Positions 35,278 to 43,298 of a stretch of DNA of 64,000 nt are shown here, piece by piece. The stretch covers positions 124,001-188,000 of the forward strand of contig JANQLG010000025.1 in NCBI GenBank assembly GCA_028280715.1. Reading direction: 5' to 3'. The notes beneath the pieces were generated by a model that saw only the letters and a program-made list of their open reading frames with translations, made no database searches and was not told the DNA's origin. The DNA comes from Spongiibacteraceae bacterium. GTDB taxonomy: Bacteria > Pseudomonadota > Gammaproteobacteria > Pseudomonadales > Dasaniaceae. Each line of letters begins with the position of its first letter. Position 1 is the first letter of the stretch. Position numbers and translations under genes: made by a program.

Positions 35278-36000
35278 TTAAGTAGTTTTTCTCAGAAAAA
35301 TCAATCCGATTAATCCGACTAACATTAATAACCCGGATGTGGGCTCTGGAACACTTGCTATTGGTGTCGGAGTTAATGTTGGGGAAAAGCTGCCCGCTAT
35401 ACCTGGTGTACCGATATCACCATCCCCAAAAATAAATTCTGATGGTGTTAGTTGAAAGCCACTTGTTGGTGTTCTTTCAACGCTATTGCCTGCTACACCA
35501 AATAGAGTAGCGCTGTTATAGATCAGGCTGTCAATAATTGTATTTTCAAATTCGAGAAAGATTTCATCACTGCTATTGCTTAAGGTAAAACTGCTATAAA
35601 CATAATCGGGTTGGTAATTACCGTTTTCAGATGGATCATCATTTCTGCCTAAGACAAAATAATTACCTGGATTTATGATCAGAGGTAAAGTCGAGTTAAT
35701 GGTATGGAAATTACTGCCATTATCTTTAATGGTCATTCCATTAAGGTTTATTGCATGATCGGTTGTGTTTACGATTTCAAACCATTCGCCACTAGTGTCA
35801 GAAACCGCTGACGGGTTAGTTAGAACCTCTGTGATGAGCAAATCGCCGGTGATGATGGATGCATGAGCATTGGTGCCAAATAGAATGGATAACAGCAAAA
35901 GCAGTTTTTTATAGGTTTTTGTATAGTTGCTTATATGTGTTTTTGTATGGGTGCTTGTATAAGTACTTTTATAGGTATAGGGAAGCTTATAGATTGACAT
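35278..36000 (-). CDS. PEP-CTERM-anchored lamin-tail-domain protein
   Basis: The 240-residue exported protein has an unusual 30-residue Thr/Tyr/Lys-rich head, then a signal peptide KKLLLLLSILFGTNAHA. A lamin-tail-type domain (LLITEVLTNPSAVSDTSGEWFEIVN) follows. It ends in a sorting signal VPEPTSGLLMLVGLIGLIFLRK, read here as VPEP, a hydrophobic helix and a terminal Arg-Lys. PEP-CTERM tails are processed by exosortase and mark exopolysaccharide-associated surface proteins; no exosortase gene is in this window. Start at 36000 has AAGG 8 nt upstream. Confidence 0.78.
   Translation of the reverse strand: MSIYKLPYTYKSTYTSTHTKTHISNYTKTYKKLLLLLSILFGTNAHASIITGDLLITEVLTNPSAVSDTSGEWFEIVNTTDHAINLNGMTIKDNGSNFHTINSTLPLIINPGNYFVLGRNDDPSENGNYQPDYVYSSFTLSNSSDEIFLEFENTIIDSLIYNSATLFGVAGNSVERTPTSGFQLTPSEFIFGDGDIGTPGIAGSFSPTLTPTPIASVPEPTSGLLMLVGLIGLIFLRKTT
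35915..35986. repeat. Imperfect 24-bp tandem repeat, three units
   Basis: GTTTTTGTAT starts units at 35915 and 35939, and a decayed third unit starts at 35963; the period is exactly 24 bp. In the minus-strand PEP-CTERM gene each unit encodes eight residues of the Thr/Tyr/Lys-rich head (for example HTKTHISN). The repeat is in frame, so the number of units can change without breaking the gene. Confidence 0.65.
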
Positions 36001-36078
36001 AATCATATCCTTATGAAATTTGTTATTAATGCCTACTTCCTGTAGGCGGTGCAGACTATATCAGAGTACGATTTTTTA

Positions 36079-36651
36079 TCAAACTGCTGTTTTATTATTT
36101 GAAATAATATTTACAGAATAACGTTCAGCAGTGATGTCATCACTCCAATATTCTTCATTAAAGCCGGCTTTAACTTTTAAGTGGCGTAGGAAAGCTTCCG
36201 GGGTGGATACTTGCTCCCAAACTGAAGGCAAGAAGGTGCCAGATTGAACGTTGTCACTTAAAACGACACCATCAATCCCTGGTTTGAGGTTTTCAATTAA
36301 TTCTTGTTCTGAATCAAATTGAATGGGTGTGGTGTCACTCAAGATTGATATTTCTATGGCAAGTAAAGGAATTTCATCCAGTTGCACAGGATCAAAGCGA
36401 GGATCCCTAAAGGCGGCACTGTAAGCATTATGAGCGATACTTTGGATAAGAGATTCTTTGGCAATAAGATTACCAATGCAGCCGCGGAGAAGGCCGTCTA
36501 GCTTTAAAGTAACAAAGGTGGCTTTGTGTTTTTTTAGTTCAGAGCAATAGGTTGAATCATCAAACTCCATTTCAGCGCCCATGTTAGCTCCATGAGAAAT
36601 GGCATCTTTGGCGGCGGAAAGCATTTGTTGGCGAAGGATGGCCGAATACAT
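36079..36651 (-). CDS. amrA: AMMECR1-domain protein (AmmeMemoRadiSam system protein A)
   Basis: The 190-residue protein is a full AMMECR1 domain: FVTLKLDGLLRGCIGNL with the hallmark LRGCIG, then YSAAFRDPRF and EISILSDTTPI, and a C-terminal WEQVSTPEAFLRHLKVKAG. AMMECR1 proteins are found in all domains of life, and their biochemical role is unknown. It lies 53 bp downstream of the Memo-like gene on the same strand, with the radical SAM partner divergent. The gene symbol follows the system naming from memory. Confidence 0.9.
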   Translation of the reverse strand: MYSAILRQQMLSAAKDAISHGANMGAEMEFDDSTYCSELKKHKATFVTLKLDGLLRGCIGNLIAKESLIQSIAHNAYSAAFRDPRFDPVQLDEIPLLAIEISILSDTTPIQFDSEQELIENLKPGIDGVVLSDNVQSGTFLPSVWEQVSTPEAFLRHLKVKAGFNEEYWSDDITAERYSVNIISNNKTAV

Positions 36652-36704
36652 AAAGTGGGAGACCGCTCTGAGTAAATTCGTTGTTTACGTATTCTCTATA
36701 CCTT

Positions 36705-37511
36705 TTAGCGGCTTGTAAATGCCCAACTGCCGTAACCTACCACTCTTTCTTGATCACCAGTGTTATCGCCTGAGTTACACAATTGCAGAGTGTGAACATT
36801 CATGCTCTTTTCTTTGGCAATTCTTAATAAGCCTTTTACTCCGATGCAACCACAAGCTTGGGTAAAGCTAATTTTTTCGGGCTCAAAATGTTCAATGGCA
36901 TCGCAGGTTGTACGATCGAGATACTGTGCAGTGGCATAATCATTGTAGTGACTCAGGTCTGAGCTGATAACGATCAATGTTTCAGGACCTCCCCATAATA
37001 GTTTAAGTATATTGTGAACCTCAGCTGCAGTAGCATCGCCAATTATGATGGGAACCAAAGAGAAATCATTAAGTACGGTTTGTAGAAAGGGGATTTGTAC
37101 TTCCAGGCTATGTTCTTGCCAGTGAGCTTCATCGAGAACATTGACATAATCTAAAGTCGATAAGTGGTTGATACTTTGGGTATCGATTGATACGTCGCCC
37201 AGAGGGGTGCGGAAAAACTGTACATCAGTTATAGCAGCACCGCGTAATCTAACGCGATGGGCAGGGCCAATGAGTATAACTTTTTCGATGGTGTCTGCGA
37301 GGTCTGCAATGGTGGCATAGGCTTTGGCAGCCGTTTGCCCGGAATAGATATAACCTGCATGGGGGACAATCAGTGCTTTCGGTGAAAGCCCCTGAAGTCG
37401 TTCAGTATCATTTTCTGCCTCGAGAAGATACTGGTTAATTTCTGAAGAAAGTTCCTGAGCATTACCCGGATAGAAAAGTCCAGCAACAGCGGGTTGGCGT
37501 ACACTGTTCAT
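36705..37511 (-). CDS. amrB: Memo-family protein (AmmeMemoRadiSam system protein B)
   Basis: The 268-residue protein has the Memo fold, related to extradiol dioxygenases: RQPAVAGLFYPG, ALIVPHAGYIYSGQTAA, LIGPAHRVRLRGAA, SSDLSHYNDYATAQYLD and a C-terminal CNSGD. The histidines and cysteine correspond to the metal-site positions of human MEMO1. The start at 37511 is chosen for GAAGGAGAG about 8 nt upstream; the frame runs 189 nt further back without family resemblance. The function is unknown; the fixed association with AMMECR1 and a radical SAM enzyme suggests a common modification reaction. Confidence 0.9.
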   Translation of the reverse strand: MNSVRQPAVAGLFYPGNAQELSSEINQYLLEAENDTERLQGLSPKALIVPHAGYIYSGQTAAKAYATIADLADTIEKVILIGPAHRVRLRGAAITDVQFFRTPLGDVSIDTQSINHLSTLDYVNVLDEAHWQEHSLEVQIPFLQTVLNDFSLVPIIIGDATAAEVHNILKLLWGGPETLIVISSDLSHYNDYATAQYLDRTTCDAIEHFEPEKISFTQACGCIGVKGLLRIAKEKSMNVHTLQLCNSGDNTGDQERVVGYGSWAFTSR

Positions 37512-37698
37512 AGTAATCTCTCCTTCGCTTTCTTTCCTTTGAAAGTACGTCGCCGATGCCCCTAAACTACGCTCTTGTACAAGTAGAATCAACAAGCAAA
37601 TCATGAATAAATCAGTTGAAATACCACCTTGCTGAACGCATATTGAAGTATTATAGCGTTGAAAAATGGAAATCCTGGCTTCATGGAGGTACGGCTTC

Positions 37699-38805
37699 AT
37701 GAAAGATATAAAGCCTGTGTCTTTGGATATTACGGCTAGTGATACCGTAACAACCCAATATTGGCATCTGCTGGATAATGGTAAAATTCAGTGTGATTTG
37801 TGCCCTCGTGCCTGTCATCTCAGTGAAGGTCAGCGTGGCTTGTGTTTTGTTAGAGCCAGAATAGAAGACCAGGTGGTATTAACTACCTATGGCCGTTCCA
37901 GCGGTTTTTGCATTGATCCCATAGAGAAAAAACCTCTCCATCATTTCTATCCCGGTTCATCAGTCCTTTCTTTTGGCACGGCAGGTTGCAACTTGGCCTG
38001 TAAATTCTGCCAAAACTGGGATATTAGTAAGTCCAGAGAAATGGACTCATTGATGGATAGCGCCTCTCCAGAACAGATTGCCGGTAGAGCTAAGGAAATG
38101 GGTTGTCGTAGCGTTGCCTATACCTACAATGACCCGGTGATTTTCCACGAATACGCTATTGATGTGGCGGCCGCCTGTAAAGAACAGGGGGTAAAATCAG
38201 TGGCGGTCACAGCAGGGTATATTTGCGAGCAGCCCAGAAAAGAATTTTTTTCGGTGATGGATGCGGCTAATGTTGATTTAAAAGCATTTACCGATGACTT
38301 CTATTACCGTTTTACTGGTGCTCATATTGCTCCTGTCCTCGATACCTTGGTGTATTTAAAACATGAAACAGATGTCTGGATAGAGCTGACGACATTGCTT
38401 ATTCCCGGATTAAATGATTCCGATCAGGAGCTGGGAAAGATGTGCGAGTGGATCTGCAAGGAATTAGGTACTGATGTGCCGATTCATTTCACCGCATTTC
38501 ATCCCGACTACAAATTAAGGGATAGGCCCGTGACACCTTCGTCTACTTTATCCCGGGCTCGAAAGATTGCTATCGACAATGGTCTTCAGTACGCCTATAC
38601 CGGAAATGTACATGATGCAGAGGGGGCCAGTACCTATTGCCGCCAATGCAACGCCTTATTGATTGAACGTGACTGGTATCAGCTAGGACAAAGTGGCCTA
38701 AATGATAATGGCGAATGTTTGCAGTGTGGTGAAAAACTACCTGGCCTGTTCTCAGGCCAGCCTGAGCATTGGGGCGCCAAACGGCTTAGAGTGTTGATGG
38801 AGTAG
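37699..38805 (+). CDS. amrS: AmmeMemoRadiSam system radical SAM enzyme
   Basis: The 368-residue radical SAM protein has the 4Fe-4S motif Cys97-x3-Cys101-x2-Cys104 (CNLACKFC). Before it is CDLCPRAC with more cysteines (residues 32-39, and Cys49), and at the C-terminus are two CxxC pairs (CRQC and CLQC) that could bind zinc or an auxiliary cluster. It resembles pyruvate-formate-lyase-activase-like enzymes. GGAGG precedes the ATG at 37699 by 10 nt, so it is chosen over the ATG at 37666. It is divergent from the AMMECR1 and Memo genes, with ~190 bp between. Confidence 0.9.
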   Translation: MKDIKPVSLDITASDTVTTQYWHLLDNGKIQCDLCPRACHLSEGQRGLCFVRARIEDQVVLTTYGRSSGFCIDPIEKKPLHHFYPGSSVLSFGTAGCNLACKFCQNWDISKSREMDSLMDSASPEQIAGRAKEMGCRSVAYTYNDPVIFHEYAIDVAAACKEQGVKSVAVTAGYICEQPRKEFFSVMDAANVDLKAFTDDFYYRFTGAHIAPVLDTLVYLKHETDVWIELTTLLIPGLNDSDQELGKMCEWICKELGTDVPIHFTAFHPDYKLRDRPVTPSSTLSRARKIAIDNGLQYAYTGNVHDAEGASTYCRQCNALLIERDWYQLGQSGLNDNGECLQCGEKLPGLFSGQPEHWGAKRLRVLME

Positions 38806-38836
38806 TAGGTGCTGAGGGATAGCTGAGGGATAATAG

Positions 38837-38865
38837 TACCGAGGCAACATACATTTGCCTCGGTA
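38837..38865. terminator. Hairpin between convergent genes
   Basis: A perfect 11-bp stem, TACCGAGGCAA (38837-38847) with TTGCCTCGGTA (38855-38865), has a 7-nt loop between the stops of the convergent radical SAM and lipoprotein genes. T-runs are poor on both strands, so a bidirectional terminator of moderate strength is the likeliest role. Confidence 0.7.
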
Positions 38866-38873
38866 TGCCGAGT

Positions 38874-39665
38874 TTATTGTGCGGGTATATTGGCAGAGCG
38901 GTCAGGTCCAGGATAGTTTCTCATCTTAATAAAAGGGTGGAAAGCCAGTTCAATACCTTCTTCAATATTGCCGTCATTCTTTAACAGTCTTTTACTGCGG
39001 GCATATACAGGATTGGCCTTACGTGTATTGATAAACTCTAATGTGTCTATACCACCACGGCTAGTGAATACGCGGTTCAAGTTTACATCGTAAATAGTCA
39101 CCATCAGCGAAGCCGCTTTGAGTGGTTTACTCCAGTCAAAACTTGAAGGAATTTCGTCAGCAGAACCTCTGAGTTCGGGTGAACGAGTAACGCCGTACCA
39201 ACGAGCATAATGTTTCATACTGGCAGAATGTTGAACATCGTGCACCAGTAAATCGGCAAAAATGATTAGTTGCGCGTCGGTATTTTCTTGAATTTTTTGG
39301 CCTGTCGTTACCATTGCTGCTTGCCAGGCCTGAGCATCTATTCTGCCAGTGCTTGGATTATAAACGTTGCCGTAAGTGCGGTTGGCCTGTTTCCAGGCGT
39401 TATCAAAATGATAATTCGGCAGAATTTCATAGCCTTGATTTTCGATATAATTTCTCGCCATAGCCCTGGTTTTTCGCTCTTGCGTGGCCAACCAGCTAGG
39501 CGCCGGGATACCCAAACTGACTGGAGCAAAGATAACTTTTTTATTGGATAAGGTGGCTTGTAATTGAGCATTGTGCTCATAAGGGTACACCGTAGGATTA
39601 TCAGTATTGGTGGTAGAGGCACAGGAAGCTATTAAGACAAGGCTGAGTATCAGTATAATGCGCAC
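38874..39665 (-). CDS. Lipoprotein, unknown function
   Basis: The 263-residue protein has a typical lipoprotein signal (ILILSLVLIASC, Cys at residue 15). The mature part contains KKVIFAPVSLGIPAPSWLATQERKTRA, a segment with aromatic residues (WKQANRTYGNVYNP) and DAQLIIFADLLVHDVQ. A strand-rich end carries GGIDTLEFIN. The N-terminal part of the mature chain looks like a divergent version of lipoproteins that compute a 'putative lipoprotein' beta fold, but I recognise no family. It may be outer-membrane-facing, since Ala-Ser follows the Cys. Confidence 0.65.
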   Translation of the reverse strand: MRIILILSLVLIASCASTTNTDNPTVYPYEHNAQLQATLSNKKVIFAPVSLGIPAPSWLATQERKTRAMARNYIENQGYEILPNYHFDNAWKQANRTYGNVYNPSTGRIDAQAWQAAMVTTGQKIQENTDAQLIIFADLLVHDVQHSASMKHYARWYGVTRSPELRGSADEIPSSFDWSKPLKAASLMVTIYDVNLNRVFTSRGGIDTLEFINTRKANPVYARSKRLLKNDGNIEEGIELAFHPFIKMRNYPGPDRSANIPAQ

Positions 39666-39820
39666 GTTTTTTTTAACCCTATGATTTATCTTTATTAAAC
39701 TGTCTTTGAGTGAACTGTTTAGTGAATCATCTCAAGTGAACAAAGGGCAATTCTAACAATGACTGGTATTGATGTCAGTAGCCGTTATTTAGTGGTCGTT
39801 ATCAGTGAGTGAGGTAGTGA

Positions 39821-40591
39821 GTGAAAACGTTGTTATTCAGTAATATTCAAGGAGAAGGTTATCCGCTTATTCTTCTGCATGGGCTATTTGGTATGTCGAA
39901 TAATCTCGCGATGGTTGCCAGAGAGCTGTCACAACATTTTCAGGTGCACTTATTAGATCTTAGAAATCATGGTCGCTCTTTTTGGAGTGATGTGATGTCC
40001 TTTGAAGATATGGCGGAGGATATCCATGCCTATCTTCAGCATCATCAGATTGATAAAGCACATCTGTTGGGGCACTCCTTGGGCGGTAAGGTTGCTATGC
40101 AATTGGCACTTACTCATCCTGAATGTGTAGACAGATTGATTGTCGCTGATATCGCACCAGTTGCTTATATTGGCAATCATGATGATGTTTTTTCCGGTAT
40201 TGATGCGATTGATGTTTCAACATTGAATTCTCGTCGTGATGCAGAGCCAATGCTTGCGCAGTATATTACTGATCCGGGCATACAGATGTTCATTCTTAAA
40301 AACCTGTATCGAAGCGACAGCGGCAAGTTTGACTGGCGCTTTAATATCAAAGCTATTCGTAATAACTATGAGAGATTTAGGGTGGGGTTAACTTCCGATA
40401 AACCTTTTGTGGGAAGTATGCTATTTATCAAGGGAGAGTTGTCGGCTTATATTCAGGAAAAACATCGCTCCGCGATTGAAGAGCTTTTCCCCAATGCACA
40501 ATTGAAAATTATTCAGGGCGCCGGCCACTGGCTTCATGCTGAAAAGCCAGTGATATTTAACCGAATTGTTGAGCGTTTTTTGTTAGCTTAA
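39821..40591 (+). CDS. Alpha/beta-hydrolase esterase, YbfF-like
   Basis: The 256-residue hydrolase has the oxyanion HG near LILLHGLFGMSNNL, the nucleophile elbow GHSLGG, and the C-terminal catalytic His in GAGHWLHAEKP. Sequence order and length fit YbfF, an esterase active on acyl-CoA and short esters in vitro. The GTG start has GAGG about 8-10 nt upstream. Its 3' end overlaps the convergent PutP-like gene by 4 bp. Confidence 0.85.
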   Translation: MKTLLFSNIQGEGYPLILLHGLFGMSNNLAMVARELSQHFQVHLLDLRNHGRSFWSDVMSFEDMAEDIHAYLQHHQIDKAHLLGHSLGGKVAMQLALTHPECVDRLIVADIAPVAYIGNHDDVFSGIDAIDVSTLNSRRDAEPMLAQYITDPGIQMFILKNLYRSDSGKFDWRFNIKAIRNNYERFRVGLTSDKPFVGSMLFIKGELSAYIQEKHRSAIEELFPNAQLKIIQGAGHWLHAEKPVIFNRIVERFLLA

Positions 40592-42069
40592 TGTTTTAGT
40601 TGAGTTTCAATTTTAGCAAATTTCTCCACTACTTGATGGCCCGGTTCTTTAGAAAGTAAGCTGATGACAATAATTGCAAGCAGTGAAAAGAAAAAACCGG
40701 GTACTAATTCGTAGAGCTCGAAAATGCCGCCACTGATTTCCTTCCAAATAATCACTGTAAGCCCGCCGACAATAATGCCAGCTAAAGCTCCCTGTTTAGT
40801 CATGCGTTTCCAATAAAGGCTTAGCAAGATTGTCGGACCCAAGGCAGCACCTAAGCCGCCCCAGGCATAGGCGACTACGTCGAGTACTTTACTGTCTGGA
40901 TCAGAGGCGATGACTACACTCAACATAGCGATGCCGGTTACGGCAATTCGATTCAATTTTAAATGTTGGGACGTCGTCAGTGCCTTTTTTCTAAATAATG
41001 GATAAAGATCTTCAGTTAATGCTGACGAGCAAACTAATAATTGAGAATCAACCGTGCTCATGATTGCTGCGAGAATTGCTGATAATAAAATGCCGGCGAC
41101 CAGAGGGTGATAGATCAGGCTTGTGAGAACCAAAAAAACTTTCTCTGAATCCTCCAATGGATTGTCAAGGTAAGCAACACCAGCCAACCCGATCAACATG
41201 GAAAAAGTATAAATAACGATTGACCAACTGATGCCAATTGCTGCGGCATGAAGAATAAGTTTGTCGGAGGCAATCGCTTTAAATCGAGCCAGAATGTGAG
41301 GCTGGCCAAAATAGCCTAATCCCCAGCCTAGTAAGCTAATTGTGGCAATCAACGATAACGGTTGTCCTTGATTATCTGTCGTTGGGTCAAGCAGCTCGGG
41401 GTTAATACTATCTATTGTTGCAATAAATCCTGGAGCATCCAGTAACGACATTACCATCAACGGTGTTAAAACCAACGCTAGCGTCATTAATAATCCCTGA
41501 AAAACATCCGTCCAAGACACTGCTAAGAAGCCACCGAATAAGGTATACACGACAATAACACCTGCACCGATTAGCAGGGCCGAGTGATAGGACATACCGA
41601 ATACAGACTCAAATAATTTGGCACCACCGATTAATCCAGAGCCGATATAAAATAAGAAAAACAGCAAGATGAATATTGCTGCGATGGATTTTAACCATAG
41701 TGAGCTGTCAGCAAAGCGGCGTTGTAAATACACAGGAATGGTAACAGCATCATCCAATGCAAAACTGTAAAGGCGTAATCGTCTGGCGCAAAAAAACCAA
41801 TTAAGGGCGACACCAATACAAAGTCCAAAAGCCAGCCAGCTGGCTTCGAAGCCTGATAGATAAGCAAAGCCTGGTAGGCCTAACATAACCCAACCGCTTA
41901 CATCAGATGCACCGGCACTGAATGCTGCCACCACCGGTGATAATTTTCGGCCTCCCAGATAATAGTCCTGAGTTGTTTGCGTTTTTCGCCAGGCAATAAA
42001 GCCGATGGATAAAATGATAAAAAGATAAAAGGTAAAGGTGGTAATAATTGAGCTGTTAAATTCGATCAT
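40588..42069 (-). CDS. putP: Sodium/proline symporter, PutP-like
   Basis: The 493-residue sodium-solute symporter has about thirteen transmembrane segments. The family motif is YYLGGRKLSPVVAAFSAGASDVSGWVMLGLPG at the N-terminus, split here as YYLGGRKLS and ASDVSGWVMLGLPG. Later segments include GWGLGYFGQPHIL and ILAAIMSTVDSQLLVCSSAL, typical of PutP. It imports proline with Na+. No proline dehydrogenase gene is nearby, but a GlxA-like regulator lies next to it on the same strand. Confidence 0.88.
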   Translation of the reverse strand: MIEFNSSIITTFTFYLFIILSIGFIAWRKTQTTQDYYLGGRKLSPVVAAFSAGASDVSGWVMLGLPGFAYLSGFEASWLAFGLCIGVALNWFFCARRLRLYSFALDDAVTIPVYLQRRFADSSLWLKSIAAIFILLFFLFYIGSGLIGGAKLFESVFGMSYHSALLIGAGVIVVYTLFGGFLAVSWTDVFQGLLMTLALVLTPLMVMSLLDAPGFIATIDSINPELLDPTTDNQGQPLSLIATISLLGWGLGYFGQPHILARFKAIASDKLILHAAAIGISWSIVIYTFSMLIGLAGVAYLDNPLEDSEKVFLVLTSLIYHPLVAGILLSAILAAIMSTVDSQLLVCSSALTEDLYPLFRKKALTTSQHLKLNRIAVTGIAMLSVVIASDPDSKVLDVVAYAWGGLGAALGPTILLSLYWKRMTKQGALAGIIVGGLTVIIWKEISGGIFELYELVPGFFFSLLAIIVISLLSKEPGHQVVEKFAKIETQLKH

Positions 42070-42174
42070 GTTTTTATTCGTATTCTAGGTAATCGGTTTG
42101 TTCAGTGTTTTTATCATTCAATACTTTTATTAAGTATTTTTGTATAGTTGCGTACATAAACACAGTCAGTGCGG

Positions 42175-43161
42175 CTAAACAACTTTAAATAATTTTCCTC
42201 GCACCGACTTGCGATAAGCCATGGGAGTTTGCCTCATGCTTTGTTTAAAGCGTGAACAAAAATAGCTGCTATCCTGAAAGCCAGTATTAGTAGCTATTTC
42301 ATGAATACTGAGGTTGCTGGTGCGCAGTAGTTCTCTGGCATTATGTAAACGCTGCTGATACAGATATTCACTGGCGGTTATCCCCACAGCCTGTTTAAAA
42401 CGCCGATTAAAACTTCTCAAGCTTAAATCCAGATGCGAAGCCAGTTGCTGCATGCTAACGCTGTCCTGAAAGTTTTCTCTTAACCATTCCTGCGCTTCGA
42501 TAATGGTTTCATCCTGGTGTGGTGTACTTTCTAGTTCTGCATAGGCGTGATCTTCAAAGGGACGACGGATTTCAGGTGAAAATTGAGCCTCCACTTGGCG
42601 AGCGATGTGCAAGCCATAAATTTTTCCAATCAGGTGGACCATCAAATCTGCAATCGAGTTAACACTGCCGGCACAGTAAATTGAGTTTGATTGTGTAATG
42701 AGGTATTCCCTTTTTAGTTCTACTTTAGGATACCGTTTGGCAAAGTCATCACAGTAACGCCAGTGAGTTGTGGCTGGCTTACCATCAAGTAATCCTGCTT
42801 CTGCTAAAAAATAACTACTTGTGCCAGCAGCACAGATTACACTGTCGCTCTTGGCCATTTGCTGTAGCCAAGGTAACAGTAGTTGATGTTGTTTGACTAC
42901 ATTGATTGGGTTGCGCCATAACGAAGGCAGCATGACCAGATCAGTTTGGCTGACATCTTTTGGTGTGGCCGTTGGATTAATGCTTAGGCCCCCGGATGTT
43001 TGTAATGGCTCTTTGGTCTTGGCAACGATATCGACAGATAGCTTTGGCAGATGGCGATTCTTGCTTCTGGCCAGTTGGTTGGCAGCTGTCAGAATCTCCA
43101 GCGGTAGGCTGATACTGGTAGACAGTGAGGAGGGAAGTGCCAGTAATGTGATGTGCTCCAT
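42175..43161 (-). CDS. GlxA-like AraC-family regulator (DJ-1/PfpI plus HTH)
   Basis: The 328 residues comprise an N-terminal DJ-1/PfpI amidotransferase-like domain (~1-190), with VICAAGTSSYFLAEAGLLDGKPATTHW, and a C-terminal AraC helix-turn-helix at ~225-320 ending ETNTGFQDSSYFCSRFKQSMRQTP-like. Regulators of this design often control choline, carnitine or betaine metabolism, or related amine use. It lies upstream of, and in the same orientation as, the PutP symporter (105-bp gap), so that gene is a plausible target. It is divergent from fabY. Confidence 0.88.
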   Translation of the reverse strand: MEHITLLALPSSLSTSISLPLEILTAANQLARSKNRHLPKLSVDIVAKTKEPLQTSGGLSINPTATPKDVSQTDLVMLPSLWRNPINVVKQHQLLLPWLQQMAKSDSVICAAGTSSYFLAEAGLLDGKPATTHWRYCDDFAKRYPKVELKREYLITQSNSIYCAGSVNSIADLMVHLIGKIYGLHIARQVEAQFSPEIRRPFEDHAYAELESTPHQDETIIEAQEWLRENFQDSVSMQQLASHLDLSLRSFNRRFKQAVGITASEYLYQQRLHNARELLRTSNLSIHEIATNTGFQDSSYFCSRFKQSMRQTPMAYRKSVRGKLFKVV

Positions 43162-43298
43162 GGTATCTATTCACAGTGAGATGGATGGCCGAATAGTTAT
43201 ATTATATGGCTATTTTGCTAAATTTCTATTCCGGGTTTCAGAGTAAACTTTTGTTAATGTCTGATTGTTGGTTATGAAGTTTAAAAGAGTGTGTTGTT

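Noticed and set aside
35260-35292. Hairpin AAAAACT/AGTTTTT between pyrD and the PEP-CTERM gene
   Set aside because: The stem is short and entirely A/T apart from one pair; it could be a weak bidirectional terminator but is not convincing.
37511-37700. 63-residue extension of the Memo-like protein, and the 37666 start of the radical SAM gene
   Set aside because: Both would make divergent genes overlap; strong ribosome-binding sites lie in front of the shorter starts.
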